DNA of 24,893 nt from Terriglobia bacterium (GTDB lineage Bacteria > Acidobacteriota > Terriglobia > UBA7540), in NCBI GenBank assembly GCA_030040515.1, contig JASHTO010000225.1, forward strand, positions 1 to 24,893. Reading direction: 5' to 3'. The position numbers and the translations under genes were made by a program. Shown here piece after piece: positions 7,798 through 16,874 of the stretch (positions are counted from its first letter, which is position 1; every line of letters begins with the position of its first letter). The notes below the pieces were generated by a model, which saw only the letters and a list, made by a program, of their open reading frames with translations, was not told where the DNA came from and made no database searches.

Positions 7798-10026
7798 TTA
7801 GGCCTCAGAAACAATAGCTAATCTCTCCGCCGGGATTACAAGCTTGACCGGCAGGATCGCGCGGCGAGGTTCGGCGAACGGCTGGCGCACGATGACTTCA
7901 CCATTTGAATTGCCGGCGAATCCAACGATTGATGCGTCGTTGGGACGGCTACCGAGATTCACCACCACGCAAGCCCGCTTACTGGTTTTGGGATTGCGGA
8001 ACACGGAGTGACGCATTTCATCGCCACTTTCGCAGTGGCCTTGCTGATCGTCCATGAATTCGCCGAAGAAAATGGTGTCTTTCACGTCTTCAGCGATGCG
8101 CAACACCTCCCGGATATATTCGGAGAGGCGGCGCATAGTAGGGTAAGCCATGGAATCCGGAGCGATGTAATTGCCCGGACCCACGAAAATCTGGTATCCA
8201 TATCGAACGGCATTATTGACCGGAGTGAAGTCAAAGGGCTGCGGGACCACCAGTCCAGGGAACCACTCGGGAAACGTATACTTTAAAACGGGGACGTGAT
8301 CAGAAGCATTGTCATGCCAGGCCCACGCAACGTTTGAGTAGGTGAGCGTGCGGTCCCAGGCAGACTCCGTGGAGATCGCAAACTCCGGGTTGATAGCTTT
8401 GCAGGCCTTAAGAATCTCTTCTAACGCAAGCAGCCTCCCAACCGATGTCGCCTGATCCGGACTCAGCGTTGACAGCGGATTAAAGTCGAGACCAGGATGA
8501 GGCCAGAGTTTGTCGATATGGATTCCATCGGCCCCGATCTCAGCCAACTTCGTCATTTTCGTCACAATAATCTTACGGAAGGCCGGAATGCCGGAGCAGT
8601 CTCCTACCAGCGGGGGCCGGGTGTAACCAAGTCGGGCGCCGATGGTTCCCATTCCCCATCCCATGACGGCGTAATCAACACCCCATTTATCCTGCGACGT
8701 GTAGCGGTGCAACTCCGTTCGAAACCAATCCGTGTCCACCCTGACGGGTTGGATGTTGGCGAAGAAGAAGACTTTCACTCCCATTTTGTGGCATGCGCGG
8801 ATTCCTTCGGCGAGTTCATCCCACGTGCCCAGCCGCGGGTCAGGATCATAATAGGGGTAGCTGCCGTCATGCCCGCCTATGTTCCAGCCGCTGATAAGCA
8901 CGGAGGTAACTCCGTAGTCCGCTGCCCCTTTGGCCCAATGCGGAATGTCCTTGAAAGGCACTATGACGTTTCCCTCCGGCAGAAGGAACATCGTATCTAC
9001 GAAAGCCAGCTTCTGCCGCATCCAGTTGGAGTTGGAATCGAGTATGGTAAATTGCGATTTGAACCATTGCCGGTAGATCTTGGCAGAGTCATGCCAATCG
9101 CCGTCATGGAATTGAACAACCACCGGCGGTCCGGCAAACGTTTCACCCGCCTTGGTGTAGGGAAAGTGCGTCCAGTGAAGCTTCAGGCCAAGCGGAGTAT
9201 CACGGTCGAGTTCGTCCGGGCGGGGCCAGTTTCCGTGATACTGGCGGCTACCGATTCCAGGATGCAATTCGAACCGCACGGCCTTGAACCGGCAAATTCT
9301 GTCGTGCGAGGCAAAGTAAATCCCCCGCTTCAATTTGCGATTGTATAGGCCGATCCAGGGCATCGGCATTGGGTTCGGGTATGTCCAGAAAGCCTCGACA
9401 TAGGTAACGCCGAGTCCTCCTCCGGGAGCACGTCCCTGGAACTCGCGAAACAGTTCGGTGCGCGATGATCCGCCGGCGACGGGAATCATCTCAATGGAGT
9501 CCTCGCGTTCACCGATCCCCGTAAATCCGCCCAGGATGGGGTACCAAACTTCCGCAACTTGATGGGAGGTATGGTTCTCAACATGCAGTGAAAACTCGAT
9601 CGATGGTCCGTTGAGCTTAATCCTCATCGCTACGTTCAGATCAAAATCGCCTTTGGGGTTGCGCAGCGGACCTTGCCAGGTGAGTTCAAGGGAATCGTTG
9701 CCTTGGTGATGTGATGTAAGCTTCTGCTGCGGGCCGACGATGTAGTTGGCCTCCAGGTCTGGCAGAGGAAGCAACACGCGAAAGTTATCCGCCAACCTTG
9801 GCTCCGTGATCAGATCGATTCCACCCTTCTTATCGAGAAGCTTGACGATTGCGCCATTCCCAGCGTCAACCCTCACGAGATAATAGTCACTCTCAATGTC
9901 GATCGTGCCACCCTCCCCGGTAGCGGGTTCCTTTGCTTCCAAAATTTTGTTCTCCCATCTGTCAAGCGCCACCGACGAACCAGCCCAGGCAGCCAAGCTG
10001 CCCGTCACAAATTCCCGTCTCCTCAT
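7798..10026 (-). CDS. DUF6259-like secreted glycoside-hydrolase-like protein
   Basis: A 742-residue protein that looks like the uncharacterised DUF6259 group: an N-terminal beta-rich domain followed by a predicted (beta/alpha)8 barrel and a small C-terminal beta domain. Residues 1-21 are MRRREF followed by a hydrophobic stretch, a Tat-like or weak Sec export signal. Barrel landmarks are SGWNIGGHDGSYP near the middle, GADGIHIDKLWPH (candidate catalytic Asp) and EFAISTESAWDR (candidate Glu), a layout seen in retaining glycosidases of the GH-D kind. The ATG at 10026 is supported by AAGGTGAG eight bases upstream. It follows the SDR by 57 bases. Likely role: releasing the deoxy sugar from a glycoside outside the cytoplasm. 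Family name is from memory of motifs; the glycosidase function is inferred. Confidence 0.6.
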   Translation of the reverse strand: MRRREFVTGSLAAWAGSSVALDRWENKILEAKEPATGEGGTIDIESDYYLVRVDAGNGAIVKLLDKKGGIDLITEPRLADNFRVLLPLPDLEANYIVGPQQKLTSHHQGNDSLELTWQGPLRNPKGDFDLNVAMRIKLNGPSIEFSLHVENHTSHQVAEVWYPILGGFTGIGEREDSIEMIPVAGGSSRTELFREFQGRAPGGGLGVTYVEAFWTYPNPMPMPWIGLYNRKLKRGIYFASHDRICRFKAVRFELHPGIGSRQYHGNWPRPDELDRDTPLGLKLHWTHFPYTKAGETFAGPPVVVQFHDGDWHDSAKIYRQWFKSQFTILDSNSNWMRQKLAFVDTMFLLPEGNVIVPFKDIPHWAKGAADYGVTSVLISGWNIGGHDGSYPYYDPDPRLGTWDELAEGIRACHKMGVKVFFFANIQPVRVDTDWFRTELHRYTSQDKWGVDYAVMGWGMGTIGARLGYTRPPLVGDCSGIPAFRKIIVTKMTKLAEIGADGIHIDKLWPHPGLDFNPLSTLSPDQATSVGRLLALEEILKACKAINPEFAISTESAWDRTLTYSNVAWAWHDNASDHVPVLKYTFPEWFPGLVVPQPFDFTPVNNAVRYGYQIFVGPGNYIAPDSMAYPTMRRLSEYIREVLRIAEDVKDTIFFGEFMDDQQGHCESGDEMRHSVFRNPKTSKRACVVVNLGSRPNDASIVGFAGNSNGEVIVRQPFAEPRRAILPVKLVIPAERLAIVSEA

Positions 10027-10083
10027 CGCTGTCTCACCTTTGCATAGAATATAAACGGTTCAAACACGCGGAAGACCTTCGCC

Positions 10084-10869
10084 TCAGCGATAATCGTATG
10101 TCTTGACGCCGTAACCAACCTCGGACCCACCCGAAACCGGGATGATGGCTCCGGTGATGAACGAAGCTTTTGGCGACGCCAGGAACACCACCACATTCGC
10201 CGTTTCTTCCGGCACTGAGGTGTAACCCAGTAAGTTGATATCCTTCCGAAGTTGCACAATTTCGGCAGCGTTCGGCTGGGCGGCAATCATCTTGTCGATA
10301 TTCGGCACCAACGCGCTCGATAGCGCCACGGCATTACAACGAATTCCCTCCCGCCCATAATCGATCGCCATCGACTTGGTCAGGGAATTCATAAAACCTT
10401 TCGAGGCCGAGTAGATGCTGTGGCTCCTTTCTCCCGCCACGCCGGCCATAGAGCTTACACTGACGATGCTTCCTTTCGATTTCTTCAGGTGGGGATAGGC
10501 GTACTTGCAAGTCAGCCATAAACCACGCACGTTGACCGCGATGATACGTTCGAACTCCTCATGCACATGTTCGTGCATAGCCTTCATCGGAAAGAGGCAC
10601 GCGCCGTTATTCACCAACACATCCAGCGAGCCGAAGTCCTTAACTGCGCTATCAATCAGGGTAGCGATGTCCTGCTCGTTACTCAGGTCCGCGCGAACCA
10701 TCCGGGCACGCTCAATCCCCCACTTCTCCTCCAGGTCCTTGCAACCCTCATCCCGATTGACCCCCATGATCACCCGGGCTCCTTCGTTCAGAAATGCCTC
10801 GACGGTGGCCCGGCCAATCCCACCCGATGCGCCGGTGACGATCACGGATGCTCTTTCCAGTGTCTTCAT
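10084..10869 (-). CDS. Short-chain dehydrogenase/reductase, probable deoxysugar 1-dehydrogenase
   Basis: Classical SDR oxidoreductase of 261 residues. It carries TGASGGIG (12-19) for dinucleotide binding, NNGA (87-90), N113, and the catalytic S140, Y153 and K157 (YSASK). The residues after the second strand (N38, R39) hint at NADP use, but this is weak. In this operon it is the only candidate for the first step, oxidation of the free sugar to its lactone, as L-rhamnose or L-fucose 1-dehydrogenases do. The ATG at 10869 is chosen because GGAGGAG lies six bases upstream; an in-frame TTG at 10884 lies inside that ribosome site. It is 20 bases after the sulfatase/TPR gene. It could instead reduce a keto intermediate. 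Confidence 0.85.
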   Translation of the reverse strand: MKTLERASVIVTGASGGIGRATVEAFLNEGARVIMGVNRDEGCKDLEEKWGIERARMVRADLSNEQDIATLIDSAVKDFGSLDVLVNNGACLFPMKAMHEHVHEEFERIIAVNVRGLWLTCKYAYPHLKKSKGSIVSVSSMAGVAGERSHSIYSASKGFMNSLTKSMAIDYGREGIRCNAVALSSALVPNIDKMIAAQPNAAEIVQLRKDINLLGYTSVPEETANVVVFLASPKASFITGAIIPVSGGSEVGYGVKTYDYR

Positions 10870-10889
10870 CAAATGCTCCTCCAACAGGA

Positions 10890-13112
10890 CTACTCCGTAT
10901 GCGGGAGTTGAAGAAGCGCGGTGCGCGCTGGTTCAAACGTTGGATCGATCGAAAGGGCTATTCGGAATTCCTGCGCGGCCTCTGGAAGTTTTCCTTCTGC
11001 GCGCAGGACGAGTCCGAGATTAAAATGCGCAGAACCGAACCGCGGATTCAACCTGATCGCTTCGTCGAACTCCTTTCGCGCTTCCTCCGGCTGCCCCATT
11101 TTGAGGTAGACGCTCCCGAGCGCGTTGTGCCCCTCGGCTGAGCCCGGCTCGCTACGGACCGCCGCTTTCAGATCCTGCAGGGCCGCGTCCCAATGCTGAT
11201 TCCTGGCGGCAAGAATACCCAGGTTATAGTTGGCCAGGTAATCGTCCGGAAAGACTGTCAGCACGTGTTCAAGATGGTTCGCAGCGCCATCGTAGCGGCC
11301 TTGTTCGATAAGAATTCCTGCTAACAAGTCCTCCGCCTGGGTCTGAGCCGGGTCGAGGGCGAGAGTGGCTTCGAGCTCCTTGGTAGCATTGTCAGTCTGT
11401 CGCAACGCGGCGTAACTGACTGCCAGGTTGTAATGCGCCAACACGTTCAGAGGTTGCTGTTTAAGCACCGACTGAAATTGCTGAGCGGCGTCCTGTTGAT
11501 CCCCGAGCTTCTGCTCGTTTAGGCCCAAGGTTATCCGTACGTCGATCAGACCAGGGTTTTTATCGAGAAGATCCCGCAGGAGCGCGCCGGCTTTGGGAAG
11601 CGAGCCCGAAGAACTCAGCGCCAGAGCACGTTCAAAAGCCTTGTAGTCAGGCAGCAGGTCCTTCGGGTCCGGTCCCGATTCCAATGGAACAGTCTGACTA
11701 GTGCTATAGGAAACGTAACCGAGAGACCGGAGTCTGGCCGCAACCTCCGGATCAATCTTCCGATCACCCGAAGGCTGCACCGGCTTGTACCGGGCGAGGA
11801 ATTCGACTAATTTCTCATGGAAGGCTCCGGCGACGCTACTGTGTGTCGCAAAGAGGTTGGTCGTTTCCGACGGATCGCGCTTCAAATCATAGATCTCTGG
11901 CTTGGGTGCCGCGATAAACTTCCAGCCTCCAATCCGCAGGCTACGCAACGCGCCCGCCCCAAAGTGATCGTGGGCATAGAGACTCTCACTGAAAACCGCA
12001 CGGTCGTTGTTCCCGGGATTCTTGAACAGCCCCATCAAACTCTGCCCTTGGAATTCACGAGGCTGGCCAATCCCGAGAAACTGGAGGATCGTGGGGGCCA
12101 CGTCGATCAAACCCGCAGGTTCACTTACTGACGTTGGAAACGGCATTGGACCTTTCGGCCAATGGATGATCAAAGGGACCCGCAACGTGCTTTGGTACAC
12201 GAAATAGCCGTGTGTGCCTTCACCGTGTTCGCCCAAGCTCTCGCCGTGGTCCCCGATGAAGACAATGAGCGACCGATCCAGAAGTCCGGCCCGGCTGAGA
12301 CACTCAAGAAAATCCCCCACGACGGAATCAACGTACGCCAGTTCAGGGTCGTACCCCTGTCCGAAGTGTCGCCGGAAATCGGGGCTAGCATCATAGGGTG
12401 TGTGGAGATCGTAAAAGTGCAGAAAGAGGAAAAACGGGCCATGAGGGTTCGCTTCAAGCCAACGCTTTGCGGCGGCAGTGACTTGTTGCCCTGACCGCTT
12501 AATCTCGCTTGGATCAACTCCTTCTTTGTGTGTAAGGTCGAACGGACTATCGTAATACTCGAAGCCCTGAGCTAGTCCGAAGCGTCTGTCCAAAACAAAC
12601 CCACCCACAAATGCGGCGGTTCGATATCCGTGTGATTGCAGCACACCCGCAAGGGTAACTGTTTTTGCAGAAAGCGGCTCACCGTTGTCTTCAATACCAT
12701 TTGCGAAGGGATAAGTCGATGTCAGCAATGAGATATGCGAGGGAAGCGTGAGCGGAACCTGCGCATTTACTTGCTCAAAAATGGTGCCCCCATGGGCGAG
12801 ACTGTCGATGTGCTCGGTGGTCAACCGGTTATAGCCATAACAGCTCAAGTGATCTGCGCGCAGAGTGTCCACTGATATCAAGATTACAGGGTTGGATGCG
12901 CCATTGGCCCTGCAAGCGCAACCAACGAGCGAAAAGCTAAGAAATAAGCCTTGCAATACGGCTCGCTCCACGGCGTCCCATCTGAGCTTGCCCCTTCCTA
13001 AAGCTCTGGTTGCTTTGGCCCAACGACTAAGATTCACCGGCACATCCTTGAGCCCTACGTTCTTCGCCAGCGCACTTGCGTGGCGGAAAGGCCCCGAACG
13101 GATTTGGCCCAA
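10890..13112 (-). CDS. Sulfatase-fold (alkaline phosphatase superfamily) lipoprotein with C-terminal TPR repeats
   Basis: Two-part protein of up to 740 residues. Residues about 74-430 are a sulfatase-type domain with the metal motif SVDTLRADHLSCYG (D82) and GDHGESLGEHGE. Residues about 470-735 are a run of TPR repeats (LAHYNLAVSYAAL, YLANYNLGILAAR, AHFNLGLVLRAEG). Where FGly sulfatases have (C/S)-x-P-x-R this protein has T-L-P-S-H (T122 to H126). It therefore cannot form formylglycine there and may use Thr like LtaS-type phosphotransferases, or be non-catalytic. A hydrophobic stretch ending in LVGC (62-65) looks like a lipobox. The listed TTG start gives a long positive leader. A GTG at 13037, with AAGGA seven bases before it, would place the signal better. 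It begins 12 bases after the TonB receptor stop, so the two are surely co-transcribed. Confidence 0.82.
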   Translation of the reverse strand: MGQIRSGPFRHASALAKNVGLKDVPVNLSRWAKATRALGRGKLRWDAVERAVLQGLFLSFSLVGCACRANGASNPVILISVDTLRADHLSCYGYNRLTTEHIDSLAHGGTIFEQVNAQVPLTLPSHISLLTSTYPFANGIEDNGEPLSAKTVTLAGVLQSHGYRTAAFVGGFVLDRRFGLAQGFEYYDSPFDLTHKEGVDPSEIKRSGQQVTAAAKRWLEANPHGPFFLFLHFYDLHTPYDASPDFRRHFGQGYDPELAYVDSVVGDFLECLSRAGLLDRSLIVFIGDHGESLGEHGEGTHGYFVYQSTLRVPLIIHWPKGPMPFPTSVSEPAGLIDVAPTILQFLGIGQPREFQGQSLMGLFKNPGNNDRAVFSESLYAHDHFGAGALRSLRIGGWKFIAAPKPEIYDLKRDPSETTNLFATHSSVAGAFHEKLVEFLARYKPVQPSGDRKIDPEVAARLRSLGYVSYSTSQTVPLESGPDPKDLLPDYKAFERALALSSSGSLPKAGALLRDLLDKNPGLIDVRITLGLNEQKLGDQQDAAQQFQSVLKQQPLNVLAHYNLAVSYAALRQTDNATKELEATLALDPAQTQAEDLLAGILIEQGRYDGAANHLEHVLTVFPDDYLANYNLGILAARNQHWDAALQDLKAAVRSEPGSAEGHNALGSVYLKMGQPEEARKEFDEAIRLNPRFGSAHFNLGLVLRAEGKLPEAAQEFRIALSIDPTFEPARTALLQLPHTE

Positions 13113-13124
13113 TCAGCAGTGGCG

Positions 13125-16100
13125 CTAAAAGATGACCTTCAACGCAAATTGGATCTCACGTGGGTCCCCAGCGCTTCCGATCTCACCAAAAAGTGGATTG
13201 CCAAATGCCGTGTTTGGGTCTCCGAAGTAAGGGTGGTTCAGCATATTGAAGAACTCTGCCCGGAACTCAGTTGACAAGCGCTCGGTGACTCTGGTTTCCT
13301 TGAGCAAAGCGAAGTCAAGGTCGGCGAGGGTGGGCCCGTCCACAATTCCTCGACCCGAGTTCCCGAAGCGAGGGTCTCCTGCTTCGAGCGCCGACTGCAG
13401 GGCCGCGGTAGTAAAGCAACTGCTGTTAAACCACTGGCTCACGGTCCCAGGACCATTACCGCTGCAAAGCCGATCGGGCCGTGGGCTTACTGATCCGGTA
13501 TTCGACCAGTCATTCTCCGACACAACTGTAAGAGGGAAACCACTCTGGATGGACAGAATTCCCGAAGTTCGCCAGCCCCCTACAAGATAATTGAGCTTGC
13601 CCCTGTCGTTCAGGAAATGCATGCCGTTTCCGAAGGGCAATTGCCAGACACCGCTGGTTACGAACCTCTGTCTGGCATCATCCTCGCAACGACCGTAGTC
13701 CGCGTTCCTGTCATTGTAATTCTGGGGGCCGTTGTCTCCGGTACCGGCCGTGTACCCCTCATCTCCTTCGTTGTTGTCAAGGCAACTGCCCCAGGTGTAG
13801 GAATTGAGCAAGGTCAAACCGTGCGAATACCTCTTTGTCAGTTTCACCTGGAGGGAATCATACGAGGAGAGCCCCCAGGAAGTCGTATAGAGGAGAGAGT
13901 TGAAGTCGGGGTACGGTCGCCGCGGTTGGATCGCACCGACACCGGGTAGAGGCTGGTTGCCAAAGTCAATCAAGTAGCCAAGGTCATACCCATGATTGCC
14001 GACGTAATCGATTTCTAGTCCCAGGTTGTTTGCAAGCTGAGACTCCACACCAAAACTCCATTCTTCAATCTTCGGCGTGACGTAATCAGGCGCCGGGAAT
14101 AGAGCTTCGAACTGACTGGTTAGGGGGGGAGTACTCGAGGCTGAAAACACATTTTCGAGCATAGTCAACTGGCCGTTTGTCACGATCGGCGGAGCTCCGA
14201 AGGTACTGTTAAATATCTGAGTGGGAGCGAAGATTGGGTTATTATCCCCGTAATGCTGGTTGTTCAATGCTCCTAAATCGTAGAATATACCGAAACCGGT
14301 GTGAATGATCAATTTGTCAGATTGGGTTGGCCGCCACGTAAGGCCAAGGCGGGGAGCAAACAAGTCGTCCTCAGTTCCGATGATGGTCCTTTGCCTACGA
14401 CCGGTGAACCCCATCTGAGCCCGCATCGCGGAACTGACGATCAAGCATTCGCCTTCAGCGTTAATTAGATATGAATTGTCCTGGCATAATGCGTCATTCT
14501 CAGAATCCGGTAATGATGTCAGAATCATTCCGTTCCCTGAAGTGAATGCTGGCCCGACGGGAATGAACGACGCGTACTCGTTGTTCTTGTCAACGGCGGG
14601 ACGTCGATATTCGTAGCGCAGGCCGATGTTTATGACCAAATTCGAGGCGATCTTGAAATCGTCTTGTGCGTAGTAGCTCCAGTATCCTCCTCCTACCTGG
14701 TACATATAATCGAAGCTATAGGTCTTCCCGGCGTAGCTCGGATATCCGAGTTCCAGATCTGCTAGCGGAGACACTCCCGCAGCAGGCAATTCATCGGCCA
14801 GGGAGGAGTACTGACCACTGAAGGTGAACTCTCCAGCCGGGTAAGCAGGAGACTGGACGCGAAGTGATTGCCAAAATGACATTGCACCGCCGAATACGAT
14901 GGTGTGGCGGCCGTGTGTCCAAGTCAGATTGTCTTCATAAGTCTCCACCATATCAGGATTATACATGGGGTGATAGATACCATCGCCAACACCAGTAAAT
15001 GTCGAAAAAGCTCCGCCTCCCCCTTCAGCCGTGTAACCAGAGAAGCTAAACGAGGGGTAGGACTCGGTGATCGGCCCGAATCCTGTTAGATTTGCAATGC
15101 CAAAGCTTGCGATAGTACCTGGTTTGCGCGGGCATCCAAAACAATTGAAATCCTGGAAGTCGCGCTGAAATCCGAAGCGTGCCTCATTCAGTAGTGTGGG
15201 AGTAAAAGTATGGGTCCAACCCAAGGCCAAGTTCTGCCCTCGGAAATAAGTCAACTCAGCGTAGCCCGGAAGGGCGTCCGGGCTATTCTGGTTGTCTTCA
15301 CCGAAAAGATATCTCCCGAAAAACTGATTCTTGTCGTTGAAATTGTGGTCGATTCGAATCTGGAAAATGTCGTCATCACGCGTGCCGGGCGTATTGTTAA
15401 TGAAGTTCGGATAGCCCGGGAGGTTTGGTGTAGCCGTATACAGGGCCAAGGCTTTCTGCGCAACAGGATCAATATTGGTAATGACATTGCCCGGAATAGG
15501 TTGGCCGACGAGGATCTGGCTGCCTGCTAAGGAACCCTGCGGACATGTATAAAGAGACTCGGTAGCCGGGTCAAAGAGCTGCCCCGTGTCGTATGCGAGG
15601 TTAGAGGGTCCCCCCGGTCCACATAGATTCGTAGTATCGCCGGTCAGAACGGAACTGAAGTTCCCCTGTTCCTGCGCCACGGTTGGAAGGAAGGAACCGA
15701 TTGTTTGACCTTGAACTTGGCGGAGCCCTTCGTAATTGCCAAAGAAGAACGTTTTGTCCTTCTTTATAGGACCACCGAACGCAAACCCAAATTGATTTCG
15801 AATGAACTCCGGCCGCGCAGTGCCCGCAAGCTGCGCGCCAGTTACTGGGTTCAATTGATTGTAGTCAAAGAAGTTCCTGGCAGCGAGGTGATCGTTGCGG
15901 AGGAATTCGTAAACCGCACCGTGCAATTGATTGGTGCCGGATTTCGTCACCAAGTTGATGTCCGAACCCGCCTTCAATCCAAAAACCGCAGAGTAAGTAT
16001 TAGTTTGAAGCCGGAACTCTTCTATGCCATCGGGGGTCGGCTGGACTGAAAATCCTCCCCCAGTCAAGGCGTTAGCGAAAATTCCGTCCACAAGATAGTT

Positions 16101-16718
16101 ATTCCCGGAAGTGCGCGTTCCGTCTGCGGAATATGACGTGGCAGCGAACGGCGAACTTCCGCTCCACGTAGCAAACCCCCCACGATCTGTAACAGTCCCT
16201 GGAGTAAGGAGTGCGAACGAACCATATTCACGCTGATTGAGAGGTAGTTCAACGACTTGCTGTTCATCAATGACCGTGCTGGGACTCGCAGTGGACGTTT
16301 GCACAATCGGCACCTGCGTAGAAACCTGCACCGTGGTGGTAACGGAGCCTACGTTCAAGTGCACGTCCACGGTAGCCTTTTGTGCCACGAGCAACTGGAT
16401 GCCCTGTAAAGTCATAGTCCTAAACCCACTCTTCTCGACGGTTAGCGTGTACGTTCCCGGCGTAAGAGCTGGAAAGATGTAGTAGCTCGTAGGATCACTC
16501 ATTGCCGAGGTGGACATCATTGTGCTGACGTTTTCCGCTGTGACTTTAGCTCCCGGGACACCGGCTCCGCTGGAATCGGTGATGTTGCCAGACAGGCTTG
16601 AGGATGTAACTTGTCCAAAGCCCACATTGGGGCAGACAAGCAAAATCAGCAGGGAGAATGCGAATATTCGGACAATTTGGCGTACCGTGCGGCCCAACAG
16701 ATGTCCCCGTCTCATCAT
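13125..16718 (-). CDS. TonB-dependent receptor with carboxypeptidase-regulatory-like domain (Oar-like)
   Basis: Outer-membrane receptor of about 1197 residues and first gene of the operon. Residues 1-36 are a Sec signal ending near GFGQ. Residues about 38-118 form a carboxypeptidase-regulatory-like beta sandwich (GNITDSSGAGVPGAKV ... GTYTLTVEKSGF). A plug domain follows (VVELPLNQREYGSF, NNYLVDGIFAN, IEEFRLQTNTYSAVFG). The rest is a long beta barrel with many aromatic and Asn/Gly-rich strands, ending in FALKVIF, with a terminal Phe as expected for barrel insertion. This is the receptor type expanded in Acidobacteria. A GGAGG box sits three bases before the first ATG (16718) and six before a second ATG (16715), so the second may be the true start. 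No SusD partner is present; the sulfatase/TPR lipoprotein takes its place downstream. Confidence 0.92.
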   Translation of the reverse strand: MMRRGHLLGRTVRQIVRIFAFSLLILLVCPNVGFGQVTSSSLSGNITDSSGAGVPGAKVTAENVSTMMSTSAMSDPTSYYIFPALTPGTYTLTVEKSGFRTMTLQGIQLLVAQKATVDVHLNVGSVTTTVQVSTQVPIVQTSTASPSTVIDEQQVVELPLNQREYGSFALLTPGTVTDRGGFATWSGSSPFAATSYSADGTRTSGNNYLVDGIFANALTGGGFSVQPTPDGIEEFRLQTNTYSAVFGLKAGSDINLVTKSGTNQLHGAVYEFLRNDHLAARNFFDYNQLNPVTGAQLAGTARPEFIRNQFGFAFGGPIKKDKTFFFGNYEGLRQVQGQTIGSFLPTVAQEQGNFSSVLTGDTTNLCGPGGPSNLAYDTGQLFDPATESLYTCPQGSLAGSQILVGQPIPGNVITNIDPVAQKALALYTATPNLPGYPNFINNTPGTRDDDIFQIRIDHNFNDKNQFFGRYLFGEDNQNSPDALPGYAELTYFRGQNLALGWTHTFTPTLLNEARFGFQRDFQDFNCFGCPRKPGTIASFGIANLTGFGPITESYPSFSFSGYTAEGGGGAFSTFTGVGDGIYHPMYNPDMVETYEDNLTWTHGRHTIVFGGAMSFWQSLRVQSPAYPAGEFTFSGQYSSLADELPAAGVSPLADLELGYPSYAGKTYSFDYMYQVGGGYWSYYAQDDFKIASNLVINIGLRYEYRRPAVDKNNEYASFIPVGPAFTSGNGMILTSLPDSENDALCQDNSYLINAEGECLIVSSAMRAQMGFTGRRQRTIIGTEDDLFAPRLGLTWRPTQSDKLIIHTGFGIFYDLGALNNQHYGDNNPIFAPTQIFNSTFGAPPIVTNGQLTMLENVFSASSTPPLTSQFEALFPAPDYVTPKIEEWSFGVESQLANNLGLEIDYVGNHGYDLGYLIDFGNQPLPGVGAIQPRRPYPDFNSLLYTTSWGLSSYDSLQVKLTKRYSHGLTLLNSYTWGSCLDNNEGDEGYTAGTGDNGPQNYNDRNADYGRCEDDARQRFVTSGVWQLPFGNGMHFLNDRGKLNYLVGGWRTSGILSIQSGFPLTVVSENDWSNTGSVSPRPDRLCSGNGPGTVSQWFNSSCFTTAALQSALEAGDPRFGNSGRGIVDGPTLADLDFALLKETRVTERLSTEFRAEFFNMLNHPYFGDPNTAFGNPLFGEIGSAGDPREIQFALKVIF

Positions 16719-16741
16719 GCACCTCCAAGGATCCTAGGATA

Positions 16742-16758
16742 TGCGCGATCATCGCGCA
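16742..16758. promoter_or_regulatory. 17-bp palindromic operator candidate at the operon start site
   Basis: Perfect inverted repeat TGCGCGAT-C-ATCGCGCA. It begins seven bases after the -10 box of the minus-strand operon promoter, so it covers the expected start point and lies 24 bases before the receptor start codon. The position suits repression. The 9-base core CGAT-S-ATCG occurs again in the regulator's own promoter at 16886-16894. Binding by the adjacent GntR-type regulator is inferred. Confidence 0.6.
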
Positions 16759-16764
16759 CAACAG

Positions 16765-16794
16765 TGTATATTCCTCAATCCGATAAATTGTCAA
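16765..16794 (-). promoter_or_regulatory. Sigma70-type promoter of the catabolic operon
   Basis: On the minus strand a perfect -35 TTGACA (16789-16794) is followed after 18 bases by TATACA (16765-16770), four of six matches to the -10 consensus. The predicted start is about 16758, leaving a leader of about 40 bases that contains the palindrome and the ribosome site of the TonB receptor gene. Confidence 0.6.
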
Positions 16795-16874
16795 GCACTT
16801 TTTATCTTGCTGTAAATCAGTTTCTTCGCAGCTTCACAGTGGAACACGTTTTAGGGTACGGCCTCAAGCATGGG

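Noticed and set aside
8497..9348. 283-residue open frame on the plus strand
   Set aside because: Lies wholly inside the DUF6259-like gene on the other strand; no family motif and no ribosome site.
10890..13112. Calling this gene an arylsulfatase
   Set aside because: The residue that must become formylglycine is Thr and the motif Arg is His, so a standard sulfatase activity is not supported.
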